Translations under genes and position numbers: made by a program
The notes under the pieces: model-generated
Database searches by the model: none
Told to the model about the DNA's origin: nothing
The model's input: only the letters and a program-made list of their open reading frames with translations
Source of the DNA: an uncultured Bacteroidota bacterium
GTDB taxonomy: Bacteria > Bacteroidota > Bacteroidia > Flavobacteriales > Flavobacteriaceae
Direction of reading: 5' to 3'
Assembly (NCBI GenBank): GCA_902606555.1
Contig: CACLGQ010000007.1
Location: 1-42,311, forward strand
DNA: 42,311 nt
Shown here: positions 32,472 to 41,205 of the stretch, piece by piece
Layout: each line of letters opens with the position of its first letter
Numbering within the stretch: position 1 is the first letter of the stretch

Positions 32472-32501
32472 TTGTTGTTAATATAAAGAGTTTTATATTA
32501 G
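32472..32501 (+). promoter_or_regulatory. Promoter of tRNA-Pro(TGG)
   Basis: TTG (32472-32474), a 19-nt spacer and TATATTAG (32494-32501) match the Bacteroidota promoter with one -7 mismatch. The tRNA starts 10 nt later. Confidence 0.6.
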
Positions 32502-32511
32502 CACCCTTTTT

Positions 32512-32586
32512 CGGGGTGTAGCGTAGCCCGGTTATCGCGCCGCGTTTGGGACGCGGAGGTCGTAGGTTCGAATCCTGCCACCCCGA
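32512..32586 (+). tRNA. tRNA-Pro (anticodon TGG)
   Basis: A 75-nt tRNA: acceptor CGGGGTG with CACCCCG, the anticodon stem CCGCG/CGCGG with loop TTTGGGA (anticodon TGG at 32547-32549), T arm GTAGG-TTCGAAT-CCTGC, and discriminator A32586. CCA is not encoded. It reads CCA/CCG-type codons through wobble. A second tRNA-Pro (GGG) lies 495 nt downstream on the same strand. Confidence 0.96.
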
Positions 32587-32595
32587 CAATCTAAT

Positions 32596-32628
32596 AACCA
32601 ATTAGTTGATTTCAATTGATTGGTTTTT
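32596..32628 (+). terminator. Terminator after tRNA-Pro(TGG)
   Basis: AACCAATTAGTTGA (32596-32609) pairs along its whole length with TCAATTGATTGGTT (32612-32625), 14 pairs including two G-T, followed by TTTCTT and a further T run. It ends the tRNA transcript before the DUF4396 gene. Confidence 0.75.
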
Positions 32629-32645
32629 CTTATTTTTAGCCTATT

Positions 32646-33065
32646 GTGAATTGGAACTGTAAGTCAACTTGGAAACGAGCTAAGTCAAATACTCTTTGGT
32701 GTCTTGCTGGGTGTTCAATTGGTGATTTTGGTACAATATTTTATTTCCAAAACATAGATCATAATTGGAATAACTTTGAAGTAATGGGTTTGGCAATAAT
32801 AAATGGTTTAATTACTTCTATAATTCTTGAAACAATAATTTTATTAAAACAAATGGATTTTTTTTCCTCACTAAAAACTGCATTTGGCATGTCCTTTATA
32901 TCCATGATTGGAATGGAAATAGCCATGAATTTAACAGATCTATTACTTACAGGCGGTGCAATGCTAACATGGTGGGTAGTTCCCATAATGCTTCTTGCTG
33001 GTTTTTACACTCCTCTCCCCTACAATTATTGGAGACTAAAAAAGTACAACATTAGTTGTCATTAA
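32646..33065 (+). CDS. DUF4396 four-helix membrane protein
   Basis: A 139-residue membrane protein of PF14342 (DUF4396). The diagnostic WCLAGCSIGD motif (Cys19, Cys23, Asp27) starts the first helix. Helices then lie near 45-65, 78-100 and 105-125. The two cysteines and the aspartate suggest metal or redox sensing, but no function is established. The start is GTG at 32646. The gene sits exactly between two tRNA-Pro genes with separate promoter boxes and so probably forms its own transcript. Confidence 0.8.
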   Translation: MNWNCKSTWKRAKSNTLWCLAGCSIGDFGTIFYFQNIDHNWNNFEVMGLAIINGLITSIILETIILLKQMDFFSSLKTAFGMSFISMIGMEIAMNLTDLLLTGGAMLTWWVVPIMLLAGFYTPLPYNYWRLKKYNISCH

Positions 33066-33067
33066 AT

Positions 33068-33075
33068 TATATTTG
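33068..33075 (+). promoter_or_regulatory. -7 box upstream of tRNA-Pro(GGG)
   Basis: TATATTTG is a perfect TAnnTTTG match that ends 6 nt before the tRNA. No TTG is at the standard distance. Confidence 0.5.
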
Positions 33076-33081
33076 TAGCTG

Positions 33082-33160
<79 letters not shown>

Positions 33161-33226
33161 TTTAAACAACTATTTTTTATTCAGATGAGATTTAATACTT
33201 TTAATAAATAATATAATTTAAGCGAT

Positions 33227-33724
33227 ATGAAAAAATTTATTTTAATAATTATCATGGTCTTGGCATCATGTTCACAAGGTGTTTCAGTTGATAATGGAGA
33301 TTGGTCAGGAACTATAAATGCAAACAGTGAAGAAAGTAAGATTGTTGAAAAACTTGCTGCTGCTTACGTCAATGGAAATTTTGAAATTGCAAATGAATAT
33401 TTAGCTGATGATGCTGTTCATTTAGTAAATGGTGTAGAATTTACTAATGAGGAATGGGTTGCTGGATATAAGCAAGATCAAGAAGTTTTTGATAATATAA
33501 AACACAATGATCCTAACATAACAACAATGTATTACAATAATGGTAAAATTTTTACAAATCATTGGTTGACCTGGACTGGAAACTCTAAGATTTCAGGTGA
33601 AGCAAATACAATTCACTATTATGGTTACTGGGAGTGGAAAGATGGGAAAATCATAGCTACTGGGGCTTACATGGATACTCAGTGGTATTTCAATGAAATT
33701 GGAAAATATTTAGAGACTAAATAA
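33227..33724 (+). CDS. NTF2-like (SnoaL-like) lipoprotein
   Basis: A 165-residue lipoprotein (VLASC, Cys15) with a cone-shaped NTF2-like fold, judged from the pattern LAAAYVNGNFEIANEYLADDAVHLVNG, a conserved NHWLTWTGN strand and IHYYGYWEWKDGKI at the end. Such proteins are isomerase- or binding-type domains without a fixed reaction, so the role is unknown. A terminator follows it immediately, so it is a separate transcript from the sugar dehydrogenase. Confidence 0.8.
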   Translation: MKKFILIIIMVLASCSQGVSVDNGDWSGTINANSEESKIVEKLAAAYVNGNFEIANEYLADDAVHLVNGVEFTNEEWVAGYKQDQEVFDNIKHNDPNITTMYYNNGKIFTNHWLTWTGNSKISGEANTIHYYGYWEWKDGKIIATGAYMDTQWYFNEIGKYLETK

Positions 33725-33730
33725 TTAATT

Positions 33731-33755
33731 AAACCTCCACTAGGAGGTTTTTTTT
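33731..33755 (+). terminator. Terminator after the NTF2-like gene
   Basis: AAACCTCC (33731-33738) and GGAGGTTT (33743-33750) pair perfectly around an ACTA loop, followed by TTTTT up to 33755. The T run runs into the -7 box of the next gene. Confidence 0.9.
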
Positions 33756-33757
33756 AT

Positions 33758-33765
33758 TAATTTTG
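33758..33765 (+). promoter_or_regulatory. -7 box of the sugar dehydrogenase gene, predicted leaderless start
   Basis: TAATTTTG, then TTCA, then the ATG at 33770. It lies directly behind the preceding terminator, so a new transcript is required here. Confidence 0.6.
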
Positions 33766-33769
33766 TTCA

Positions 33770-34867
33770 ATGAAAAAGCTGATTTTAATACTTACTTTTT
33801 GCATTTCATGTGCTCAAACGGATGAGACTATAATTACTCCAACAGAAATAAATTACACAATTGAAAAAATTCATGAAACAGATTATGTTCCCTGGAGTTT
33901 AGAATTTATTGATGAAAACACATTCTTATATACTGAAAGAAGGGGTAAAATGTTTAAAGTTTATAATGGTGAATCAATTGAAATTGAAAATATACCTGAT
34001 GTTTTTTTGAAAAATCAAGGTGGTCTTCTTGATATTGAGCTACATCCCAATTTTAGTGTTAATAACAAAATTTTCTTTTCATTTTCTAAGGGGGATAATG
34101 ACACTGGAGCAAATACTGCAGTTGCAAGTGCTACACTAATTAACAACTCTCTTGAAAATATTGAAATTTTATACCATGGTGAAGAACAAACTACATCATC
34201 TTTACATTGGGGATGTAGGCTACAATTTAATAACGATGGTTATTTATTTTTTACAATAGGAGACAGAGGAAATAGAAATAAAAATCCTCAAAATATCGCA
34301 TTAGACGGTGGTAAAGTTTACAGAATTAATCAGGATGGGACAATTCCTGATGATAATCCATTTATAAATGAAATTGGAGCAAAAAAAGCAATTTATTCTT
34401 ATGGCCACAGAAACCCGCAAGGGATGTTTAAACATCCATTAACTGGTGAAATATGGACTAATGAGCATGGTCCAAGAGGAGGCGATGAAATTAACATAAT
34501 TTCATCGGGGAAAAATTATGGTTGGCCAAAAATTACATATGGTATTAATTATAGTGGTACTACCATAACAAATGAAAAAGATCTACCTGGAATGGAACAA
34601 CCATTATATTATTGGATACCTTCAATTGCACCTAGTGGATTTGAATATTTAAATTCTAAAAAATATTATGATTGGAATGGAAGTATTCTTGTAGGTTCTC
34701 TAAAATACATGTATCTAGAAAGATTGGTGTTAGATCAGAATAACAAGGTTAAATTTAGAGAAAAAGTCGCTGAAAATATTGGTAGAGTTCGAGATGTGAA
34801 AATAAGCCCTGATGGATTTATTTATTTAGCAGTGGATAACAAAGGTATTTTTAAAATAGTTCCTTAA
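33770..34867 (+). CDS. PQQ-dependent sugar dehydrogenase-like lipoprotein (GSDH family)
   Basis: A 365-residue six-bladed propeller of PF07995. Lipobox FCISC (Cys14). Family marks are VPWSLEFIDE, RGKMFKVYNG, GGLLDIELHPNF, SSLHWGCRL (His146, at the place of the soluble-GDH catalytic base), IGDRGNR, YGHRNPQG and NEHGPRGGDE (His233). It oxidises aldose sugars with PQQ in homologues, while many relatives lack a proven cofactor or substrate. No PQQ biosynthesis genes are in the window. It is followed after 2 nt by udk, so it may head the cell-division operon. Confidence 0.87.
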   Translation: MKKLILILTFCISCAQTDETIITPTEINYTIEKIHETDYVPWSLEFIDENTFLYTERRGKMFKVYNGESIEIENIPDVFLKNQGGLLDIELHPNFSVNNKIFFSFSKGDNDTGANTAVASATLINNSLENIEILYHGEEQTTSSLHWGCRLQFNNDGYLFFTIGDRGNRNKNPQNIALDGGKVYRINQDGTIPDDNPFINEIGAKKAIYSYGHRNPQGMFKHPLTGEIWTNEHGPRGGDEINIISSGKNYGWPKITYGINYSGTTITNEKDLPGMEQPLYYWIPSIAPSGFEYLNSKKYYDWNGSILVGSLKYMYLERLVLDQNNKVKFREKVAENIGRVRDVKISPDGFIYLAVDNKGIFKIVP

Positions 34868-34869
34868 TA

Positions 34870-35484
34870 GTGATTGTTATTGCTATTGCAGGAGGAACAG
34901 CATCGGGAAAAACTACGCTTTCGAATAGAATTGTTGAGCATTACAAAAACTTTAATGTAAAGTATCTTTCACTAGACTCATATTATAAAGATTTTAGCAA
35001 TCTATCGTTCAGTGAAAGATCAAAAATTAATTTTGATGACCCGAGATCATTAGATTTTGATTTTTTTTATCAACAGATAAATGAATATTTAAATGGTTCA
35101 GTTATCAAAACACCATGCTACTCATATAAAGGTCATAAAAGACTTAAAAAATCATTATTACTAGAGCAAGGAGATCTTTTGATTTTAGACGGTATTTTGA
35201 TTTTGTTAAAAAAAAGTATTAGAGATTTTTTTGATTTAAGTATATTTTTGAATGTAGATTCATCTAAAAGATTAAACAGGAGAATAGTTAGAGATATAGA
35301 AGAGAGAGGAAGAAATCAAGCTGAGGTTCAAAAAAGATTTATAAAAATGATAAATCCTATGCATGACAAATTTGTTGAACCATCAAAAAAATATGCGGAT
35401 ATAATTTTTGATGAAGATTATGATTTTAAATTGATTAAAAATAAAATTGATCACCTACTGTATGGAAATCTTCAAAAAAATTAA
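34870..35484 (+). CDS. udk: Uridine kinase
   Basis: A 204-residue nucleoside kinase converting uridine and cytidine to their monophosphates with ATP/GTP. The P-loop AIAGGTASGKTTLS is at residues 5-18, and LDSYYKDFSNLS and FDDPRSLDFD follow as expected for Udk. RIVRDIEERGRNQ is the lid. The start is GTG at 34870, which fits the conserved IVIAIAGG beginning. The 3' end overlaps the septum initiator gene. Confidence 0.94.
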   Translation: MIVIAIAGGTASGKTTLSNRIVEHYKNFNVKYLSLDSYYKDFSNLSFSERSKINFDDPRSLDFDFFYQQINEYLNGSVIKTPCYSYKGHKRLKKSLLLEQGDLLILDGILILLKKSIRDFFDLSIFLNVDSSKRLNRRIVRDIEERGRNQAEVQKRFIKMINPMHDKFVEPSKKYADIIFDEDYDFKLIKNKIDHLLYGNLQKN

Positions 35485-35773
35485 AAACTCTAAATTTTTT
35501 AATATTGTTAGCAACTTATACATTTTAATCTCAGTTTTATTTTTTATTTGGATATTTTTTGTAGACTCGAACTCAATACTAGTGAATATTAAGTTGAATA
35601 GGGAAATTAACGAGTTAAAAGAGATAAAAGATATATTAGAAAATCAAATAGAAATGGATCAAAAAATAATATCAAACTTACAAAATACAGATAGCCTTGA
35701 AAAGTACGCTAGAGAACAACTTTACATGAAAAAAGATAATGAAGAAATTTTTATAATAGAATTTGAACAATAA
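35462..35773 (+). CDS. Septum formation initiator family protein (FtsB/DivIC-like)
   Basis: A 103-residue bitopic membrane protein of PF04977. There is a short basic N-terminus, one transmembrane helix (about 16-36, NLYILISVLFFIWIFFV), then a coiled coil (KLNREINELKEIKDILENQI) and the conserved LEKYAREQLYM motif. In the divisome it links FtsL and FtsQ at the septum. I take ATG 35462 rather than 35447, which would add five residues. It overlaps the udk 3' end by 23 nt, and its stop overlaps the parA start as TAATG. Confidence 0.87.
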   Translation: MEIFKKIKNSKFFNIVSNLYILISVLFFIWIFFVDSNSILVNIKLNREINELKEIKDILENQIEMDQKIISNLQNTDSLEKYAREQLYMKKDNEEIFIIEFEQ

Positions 35774-36534
35774 TGGGTAAAATAATTTCAGTTTCAAATC
35801 AAAAGGGAGGGGTTGGTAAAACAACTACATCTCTAAGTCTAGCCGCATCCTTGGGGGTTCTTGAGAAGAAGGTTTTACTGATTGATGCAGATCCACAGGG
35901 GAATGCTTCGTCTGGTATTGGTATAACTAAAGATGATTATGAGAAGTCTAGTTATGATGTCCTTTTAAATCAATGCAGAATTGAAGAATCAATCATACAA
36001 ACTAAAAGCCCTAACCTTGATATTATCCCTGCTAATATAGATTTAGTTGCAGTAGAAATTGAACTTATTGATGCCAGTAAAAGAGAATATATGTTGAGTA
36101 ATATGTTGGATAAAATCAAACAAGTATATGATTTTATTATTATTGATTGTCCACCATCTTTAGGTTTAATTACCATAAACGCTTTAACTTCATCAGACTC
36201 AGTAATAATACCGATCCAGTGTGAGTATTATGCATTAGAGGGCCTAGGAAAATTATTGAACACTATAAAAGGAGTTCAAAAGGTTCACAATGAAAATCTT
36301 GAAATTGAGGGAATCCTATTGACTATGTTTGATTCAAGACTTAGGCTTTCAAACCAGGTTAAAAATGATGTAAAGAAACATTTTGGTAATATGGTTTTCT
36401 CAACAATAATCCCAAGAAACGTTAGCTTGGGCGAAGCTCCAAGTTATGGTGAAAGCATAATTGTATATAACTCCACTAGCAAAGGGTCAAAAAGTTATAT
36501 TAAATTTGCTCAAGAAGTAATAAATTTAAATTAG
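35773..36534 (+). CDS. parA: Chromosome partitioning ATPase ParA (Soj-like)
   Basis: A 253-residue deviant-Walker ATPase. The motif KGGVGKTTTS lies at residues 10-19 after VSNQ, LLIDADPQGNASSG is the A' region, and FIIIDCPPSLG is Walker B. It moves ParB-bound origin regions during chromosome segregation. The chromosomal type is inferred from length and from the following parB. Start overlaps the preceding stop by 1 nt. Confidence 0.95.
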   Translation: MGKIISVSNQKGGVGKTTTSLSLAASLGVLEKKVLLIDADPQGNASSGIGITKDDYEKSSYDVLLNQCRIEESIIQTKSPNLDIIPANIDLVAVEIELIDASKREYMLSNMLDKIKQVYDFIIIDCPPSLGLITINALTSSDSVIIPIQCEYYALEGLGKLLNTIKGVQKVHNENLEIEGILLTMFDSRLRLSNQVKNDVKKHFGNMVFSTIIPRNVSLGEAPSYGESIIVYNSTSKGSKSYIKFAQEVINLN

Positions 36535-36535
36535 T

Positions 36536-37399
36536 TTGGCTAAAGCATATAGAAAAAGAGCATTAGGAAGAGGTCTTTCGGCAATTTTAAATGATGAGGA
36601 TAACAATAGATTCACAAAATCCGATTCTTTTAATTTTAATGAAATTGAAGTTGATTTAATTGATTTAAATCCTTATCAGCCAAGAACAAACTTTAATCAC
36701 AAAGATATAGATGAATTAGCATCTTCAATAAAAGAACTCGGATTAATTCAACCAATTACAATCAAAAAAAAGGATAATAGATTTGAATTAATATCTGGTG
36801 AAAGAAGATTAAGAGCATTTAAAATTTTAAAACTTAAATCAATTCCTGCTTATGTCAGAAAAGCTGATGATCAAGCCTCGCTTGAAATGGCATTAGTTGA
36901 AAATATTCAAAGAAAAGATTTAGACCCTATTGAAATTGCGATCTCATATAATCGTCTAATTGATGAATTGAGTATATCACAAGAAGAAATGAGTAAAAGA
37001 GTTGGTAAAGACAGGTCAACTATTTCAAATTATATAAGATTACTTAAACTAGACCCAATTATTCAAAGTGGCATTAGAGATAATTTTATTTCAATGGGTC
37101 ATGGAAGATCATTAATTAACATTAATTCTAAAGAGAATCAACTAATTATTTACGAAAAAATACTCAGAAACGGTCTTTCAGTTAGAAAAACTGAAAAAAT
37201 AGTTAAAGAACTTAATAATAAAAAAAAATTAAGAGTTGTCGATTATAATGCAGGGTTGTTAAAAACAATAAAATTACTCGAGATTAAATATAAAACAACT
37301 ATCGAATTAAAAATGAGAAATGAAAAGGGACAACTATCATTCAAGTTTAAAAGCGTTGTTGAATTAAATAAATTGATTAAAAGACTAAATGAAACATAA
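36536..37399 (+). CDS. parB: Chromosome partitioning protein ParB
   Basis: A 287-residue DNA-binding CTPase. The N-terminal ALGRGLSAIL, the ParB box PYQPRTNF, the CTP-binding stretch SGERRLRAFKIL and ENIQRKDLDPIE, and a helix-turn-helix around QEEMSKRVGKDRSTISNY are all recognisable. It binds parS sites and loads SMC. The start is TTG at 36536, 1 nt after the parA stop; MAKAYRKRALGRG matches family N-termini. I see no clear parS palindrome in the window by eye. Confidence 0.95.
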   Translation: MAKAYRKRALGRGLSAILNDEDNNRFTKSDSFNFNEIEVDLIDLNPYQPRTNFNHKDIDELASSIKELGLIQPITIKKKDNRFELISGERRLRAFKILKLKSIPAYVRKADDQASLEMALVENIQRKDLDPIEIAISYNRLIDELSISQEEMSKRVGKDRSTISNYIRLLKLDPIIQSGIRDNFISMGHGRSLININSKENQLIIYEKILRNGLSVRKTEKIVKELNNKKKLRVVDYNAGLLKTIKLLEIKYKTTIELKMRNEKGQLSFKFKSVVELNKLIKRLNET

Positions 37400-37919
37400 A
37401 ATCTTTTTAATTTTTTCGATAATATTCCTATCACTATTCTCATATTGTCAAGAGGAGGAATCAAATAGTCAGATAGATATTTTAAGACCTTCAAAAGCTG
37501 CTTTTTATTCTGCTGTACTCCCAGGACTGGGTCAAATATATAACAAGAAAGTATGGAAGGTGCCAATTGTTTATGCTGCAATTGGCATTTCCGCATATTC
37601 ATATGATTTTAATAAGAAAAAGTTTTGGTCCTACAGAGATGCCTATAAGAGAAGAAAGGCAGGTTATAGTGATGACCAATATCAGGGTATAATTATAAAT
37701 GATGACAGGCTACTGGATGGCCAAGATTTTCATAAAAAATATAAAGACTTATCAATGGTCTTTTTAGTTGGATTTTATTTTTTGAATATTTTAGATGCCA
37801 ATATTGACGCTCATTTACTTGATTTTAATGTAGACGAAAATCTTTCATTTCAACCTTATTTTGAAAATGATGCTATCTTCAACCAAAATTTAGGTATAAA
37901 ATTAAAAATTACCATATGA
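37389..37919 (+). CDS. DUF5683 membrane protein
   Basis: A 176-residue protein of PF18935 (DUF5683), found in flavobacteria between parB and dapB. It has a signal peptide (to about FSYCQ, residue 21), the motif PSKAAFYSAVLPGLGQIYNKKVW-type stretch (34-56), and helices near 57-72 and 126-145. Function unknown; the gene order suggests a link to envelope growth and division. It overlaps the parB end by 11 nt and dapB by 4 nt (ATGA). Confidence 0.87.
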   Translation: MKHKIFLIFSIIFLSLFSYCQEEESNSQIDILRPSKAAFYSAVLPGLGQIYNKKVWKVPIVYAAIGISAYSYDFNKKKFWSYRDAYKRRKAGYSDDQYQGIIINDDRLLDGQDFHKKYKDLSMVFLVGFYFLNILDANIDAHLLDFNVDENLSFQPYFENDAIFNQNLGIKLKITI

Positions 37920-38626
37920 ATGTTGCGATAATTGGATATGGGAAAATGGGAAAAGAAGTTGAAAAAATAATCACTGAAAGAGGTCATACAATATCAAAAG
38001 TTATTGACATTGAAACTCAAGATATGGATTTAGGAAATAGTGATGTCGCTATAATTTTTTCAGCTCCAAAAAGTGTGCACAAACATATTATTAACTGCTT
38101 AGACTCAAAAGTGGCAGTAGTTTGTGGCTCAACTGGATGGACAGAAAAGTTAGAAGATTCAGTAAATTATTGTAACTCAGTAGATGGCACTTTTATTTTC
38201 TCTCCAAATTTTAGTATTGGGGTTAATTTATTTTTCAAATTAAATAATTTTCTTACTAAAATAATGAAGAATCATTCTGATTATGATTTAAAAATTTTAG
38301 AAAAACATCATATTGAGAAAGTTGATAAACCAAGTGGGACAGCAATTAAATTAGCTGATGATATAATACAAAATTCAAATTATTGTGACTGGACTACAGA
38401 TTACAATACAGATCAAAACACATTTAATATCAAGTCAATAAGAGAGGGTGAAATTAGAGGATATCATGAAGTTGAATACGTAAGTGAAAATGATTCTATT
38501 AAGATTTGTCATAATGCAAATAGCAGGTACAGTTTTGCATATGGTGCAGTCCTATCAGCTGAATTTATTTTTGATAAAAAGGGAGTATATAGTATTGATG
38601 ATGTAATTAATAACCTAAAGATTTAA
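37916..38626 (+). CDS. dapB: 4-hydroxy-tetrahydrodipicolinate reductase
   Basis: A 236-residue NAD(P)H reductase of lysine and diaminopimelate synthesis. The N-terminal Rossmann motif VAIIGYGKMGKEVEK, the CGSTGWT loop, SPNFSIGVN, the catalytic EKHHIEKVDKPSGTA and IREGEIRGYHEVEY regions are visible. It is shorter than the E. coli enzyme (273) but in the range seen in Bacteroidota. It supplies precursor for peptidoglycan in the same operon as division and secretion genes. Confidence 0.95.
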   Translation: MNVAIIGYGKMGKEVEKIITERGHTISKVIDIETQDMDLGNSDVAIIFSAPKSVHKHIINCLDSKVAVVCGSTGWTEKLEDSVNYCNSVDGTFIFSPNFSIGVNLFFKLNNFLTKIMKNHSDYDLKILEKHHIEKVDKPSGTAIKLADDIIQNSNYCDWTTDYNTDQNTFNIKSIREGEIRGYHEVEYVSENDSIKICHNANSRYSFAYGAVLSAEFIFDKKGVYSIDDVINNLKI

Positions 38627-38630
38627 CTAT

Positions 38631-40334
38631 ATGACTTGGACAGAATGGTTACTATTTTTTACTATTTATCAATTATTTTATTCATTTGGGACATGGCGTC
38701 TTTATAAAAAAGCTGGATTTAATCCAATCCACACTATAATACCAATTTACAGCGGTCTTATTCTTATGAAGATAATTAAAAGACCATGGTGGTGGATGAT
38801 TTTAGTAATTATTCCAATTGTAAACCTCTTAATTTTTCCAATTATTTGGATTGAAACAATCAGAAGTTTTGGAAAGAATAAAATTAAGGATACTCTTTTA
38901 GTAATTTTTTCTTTAGGCCTATATGTTATCTATGTAAATTATGACGGTAAAGCAGAATACATTGAAAACAGGGATTTGAATCCTCAAAGCGGCATTGAAG
39001 AATGGTTTAGCTCTATAATTTTTGCAGTTATTTTAGCAACTGTTGTACATACTTACTTTATTCAACCATTTATTATTCCCACAGGATCATTGGAGAGAAC
39101 ACTTCTTGTTGGTGACTTTCTTTTTGTGAGTAAATACCACTATGGAGCTAGAGTGCCTAAAACTGTTGTTTCATTTCCAATGGTCCATGATACAATTGTT
39201 GGAACAGGAATTAGGTCATACTTGAATAAACCTCAATTACCATATCTAAGGTTTCCAAAATTTCAAAAAATCAAAAGAAATGATATCGTAACTTTTAATT
39301 GGCCTGCTGATACGGTTAGAAAATTTTTTGTAAGAGAAAAAGGTGTTATTAAACCCATTGATAAAAAATCAAATTATGTTAAAAGATGTGTTGGAATTCC
39401 TGGAGATACATTGGAAATTAATAATGGTGATTTACAAATTAATGGTCAAATAAGTCTTCTTCCAGAGAGAGCAAAACCTTTATTTAAATATACAGCATAT
39501 AATTCCAATGGAATTTCAAGTCAAAATCTCAATAAACTTGGTTTATATGATTTTCAAAGAAAATTTGTGATTAAAAATATTAACCAAAATTCTTTTGACG
39601 ATATCAAACCTCATATTTTAAGTTTAGTTAATAATAACATTGAAAATTTTACAATAATTACCAACTCCAAGGGAATCCCAACAGAAAAAATTAGAAAGCA
39701 TAGATTGTCAATTTCTGAAATTACAGAAAGAGAAAAAAAACTTACATTGACTGAAAAAGATTACAGTAAAATTTTAAAAAGTAATACGGTAGACAGTATT
39801 ATCAAAAATTATAAAAAAACAAAATCATATAATACGTCTTTTTTTCCAAATGATATTACATATGATTGGAATGAGGACAACTTTGGTCCAGTAATTATTC
39901 CCAAAAAAAATAGTTCTGTTACTCTAACTCAATCAAATCTTCCTATTTATAAAAAAATAATTAAAGATTACGAGAATAATATTATTGAAGTCAAGGATGG
40001 AAAAATATTTATCAATAAAAAAGAAACTAATGATTACAAATTTAAAATGGATTATTATTGGATGATGGGAGATAATCGATATAGTTCTGAAGATAGCAGA
40101 ATGTGGGGATTTGTCCCAGAGGATCATATTGTTGGAAAACCAATTTTTATATGGATGAGCATCGATGGAATAAACGATGGGATTAGAAATTGGAAAATTA
40201 GATGGGATAGAGTTTTTACTACAATTCATGAGGATGGTGAACCAAAATCATATTTCATCCATTTTGTTGTCTTTTGTCTTATTGTTTGGCTAATTAATAA
40301 GTATTTGACTAAAAAAGTATTAAAAAATGCTTAA
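38631..40334 (+). CDS. lepB: Signal peptidase I, long flavobacterial form
   Basis: A 567-residue inner-membrane peptidase that removes signal peptides. Three hydrophobic helices (about 6-24, 33-48 and 54-75) form an N-terminal DUF5684-like part. A further helix (124-145) precedes catalytic Ser153 in IIPTGSLERTLLVGD. The general base is Lys251 in KRCVGIPGDTLEI, and the GDNRYSSEDSRMWG box (about 484-497) completes the fold. A roughly 230-residue insertion between Lys251 and the last box is typical of flavobacterial forms. It lies 4 nt after dapB. Confidence 0.94.
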   Translation: MTWTEWLLFFTIYQLFYSFGTWRLYKKAGFNPIHTIIPIYSGLILMKIIKRPWWWMILVIIPIVNLLIFPIIWIETIRSFGKNKIKDTLLVIFSLGLYVIYVNYDGKAEYIENRDLNPQSGIEEWFSSIIFAVILATVVHTYFIQPFIIPTGSLERTLLVGDFLFVSKYHYGARVPKTVVSFPMVHDTIVGTGIRSYLNKPQLPYLRFPKFQKIKRNDIVTFNWPADTVRKFFVREKGVIKPIDKKSNYVKRCVGIPGDTLEINNGDLQINGQISLLPERAKPLFKYTAYNSNGISSQNLNKLGLYDFQRKFVIKNINQNSFDDIKPHILSLVNNNIENFTIITNSKGIPTEKIRKHRLSISEITEREKKLTLTEKDYSKILKSNTVDSIIKNYKKTKSYNTSFFPNDITYDWNEDNFGPVIIPKKNSSVTLTQSNLPIYKKIIKDYENNIIEVKDGKIFINKKETNDYKFKMDYYWMMGDNRYSSEDSRMWGFVPEDHIVGKPIFIWMSIDGINDGIRNWKIRWDRVFTTIHEDGEPKSYFIHFVVFCLIVWLINKYLTKKVLKNA

Positions 40335-40917
40335 GGTCCTTGAACCTACTTATTTTCCTCCAATTTCGCACTGGAAACACATTTCATCAAATAACTTACA
40401 ATGGAGTATCAACTCTAGGTACAATAAACAAACACTAACCAATAGAACTTACATTGACTCATCTAATGGCGAGTTAATGTTAACAGTTCCAATCAAGCAT
40501 TCTGGAAAAAATGTTCCGCGAAAATTTTCTAAAATTAAAATAGATAATTCTTCAAACTGGAAAAAAACTCATTATAAATCGATTAAAATATGTTATCAGT
40601 CATCCCCTTTTTTTGAATTTTATGAAGATGATATTTCATTTTTTTATGAATCAGACTATGAATATCTACATCAATTAAATTTTGCTTCAATAAATTTAGT
40701 TTGTAATTGGATTAATCTAGAAATGCCTAAAGAAAACTTTAACGTTCAAGAAAAGGAATTTATTAACTTAATTTATTTATCAAATACTAAAAGAACACGT
40801 GAATTATTAGAAAAGAAATACACTCAAACATTTCAAGTTTCTAATGGTTTTATAAATGATTTGAGTATCCTTGATTTGATATTCAATTGCGGACCAGAGT
40901 CTAAAAATTATTTCTAA
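40327..40917 (+). CDS. WbqC-like family protein
   Basis: A 196-residue protein of PF08889 (WbqC), cytoplasmic. The pattern EPTYFPPISHWKHI at the start and NRTYIDSSNGELMLTVPI followed by INxSNWKKTHYKSI are typical. Family members were linked to O-antigen or glycosyl modification, but no reaction is established. It overlaps the lepB end by 8 nt. It is the last gene of the udk-to-WbqC run and stops 5 nt before the convergent rnpB 3' end. Confidence 0.87.
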   Translation: MLKVLEPTYFPPISHWKHISSNNLQWSINSRYNKQTLTNRTYIDSSNGELMLTVPIKHSGKNVPRKFSKIKIDNSSNWKKTHYKSIKICYQSSPFFEFYEDDISFFYESDYEYLHQLNFASINLVCNWINLEMPKENFNVQEKEFINLIYLSNTKRTRELLEKKYTQTFQVSNGFINDLSILDLIFNCGPESKNYF

Positions 40918-40922
40918 TAAAA

Positions 40923-41201
40923 GGCAGGCCTGTAAGCCGGATTCTGTCATGCCTTATCATTTATCTAGGTATAATATTACTATTATACTCAAACCGCCTA
41001 CCCTTCAACATCGGACGAGCAATCCTTAAAGTTGATATACTTGGCGTTTCACCTTACAGAGTTTACATGATTTCACTACAGCCTGACTGTACATTCTTTC
41101 TGTTGCACTTTTCCTACTATTACTAGCGACGGGGGTTACCCGTTGTAATGCTCTTTGGTGTCCGGACTTTCCTCTTTAAAAAAGCGATAAGGTAGCCTGC
41201 C
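40923..41201 (-). ncRNA. rnpB: RNase P RNA
   Basis: Read on the minus strand, the RNA starts GGCAGGCTACC and ends GGCCTGCC, which pair as helix P1. It carries the universal blocks GAGGAAAGTCCGGACACC (CR I), GTAAGGTGAAA, CTCGTCCGATGTTGAAGGG (CR IV region) and ACAGAATCCGGCTTACAGG (3' conserved block). P2 forms from CCTTATC and GATAAGG. At about 279 nt it is compact: the P3 hairpin is reduced to CTTT-TTT-AAAG. The ends are estimated from P1 pairing. Confidence 0.95.
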
Positions 41202-41205
41202 AAAA

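Noticed and set aside
32443-32601. 53-residue N-terminal extension of trxB
   Set aside because: It translates the complement of tRNA-Pro(TGG); the known spurious GWQDSNLRPP peptide.
36535-37400. A parS site next to parAB
   Set aside because: I found no convincing 16-bp palindrome of the parS type by eye in or around these genes.
37243-37602. 119-residue minus-strand frame over parB/DUF5683
   Set aside because: Lies opposite two conserved genes and has no family features.
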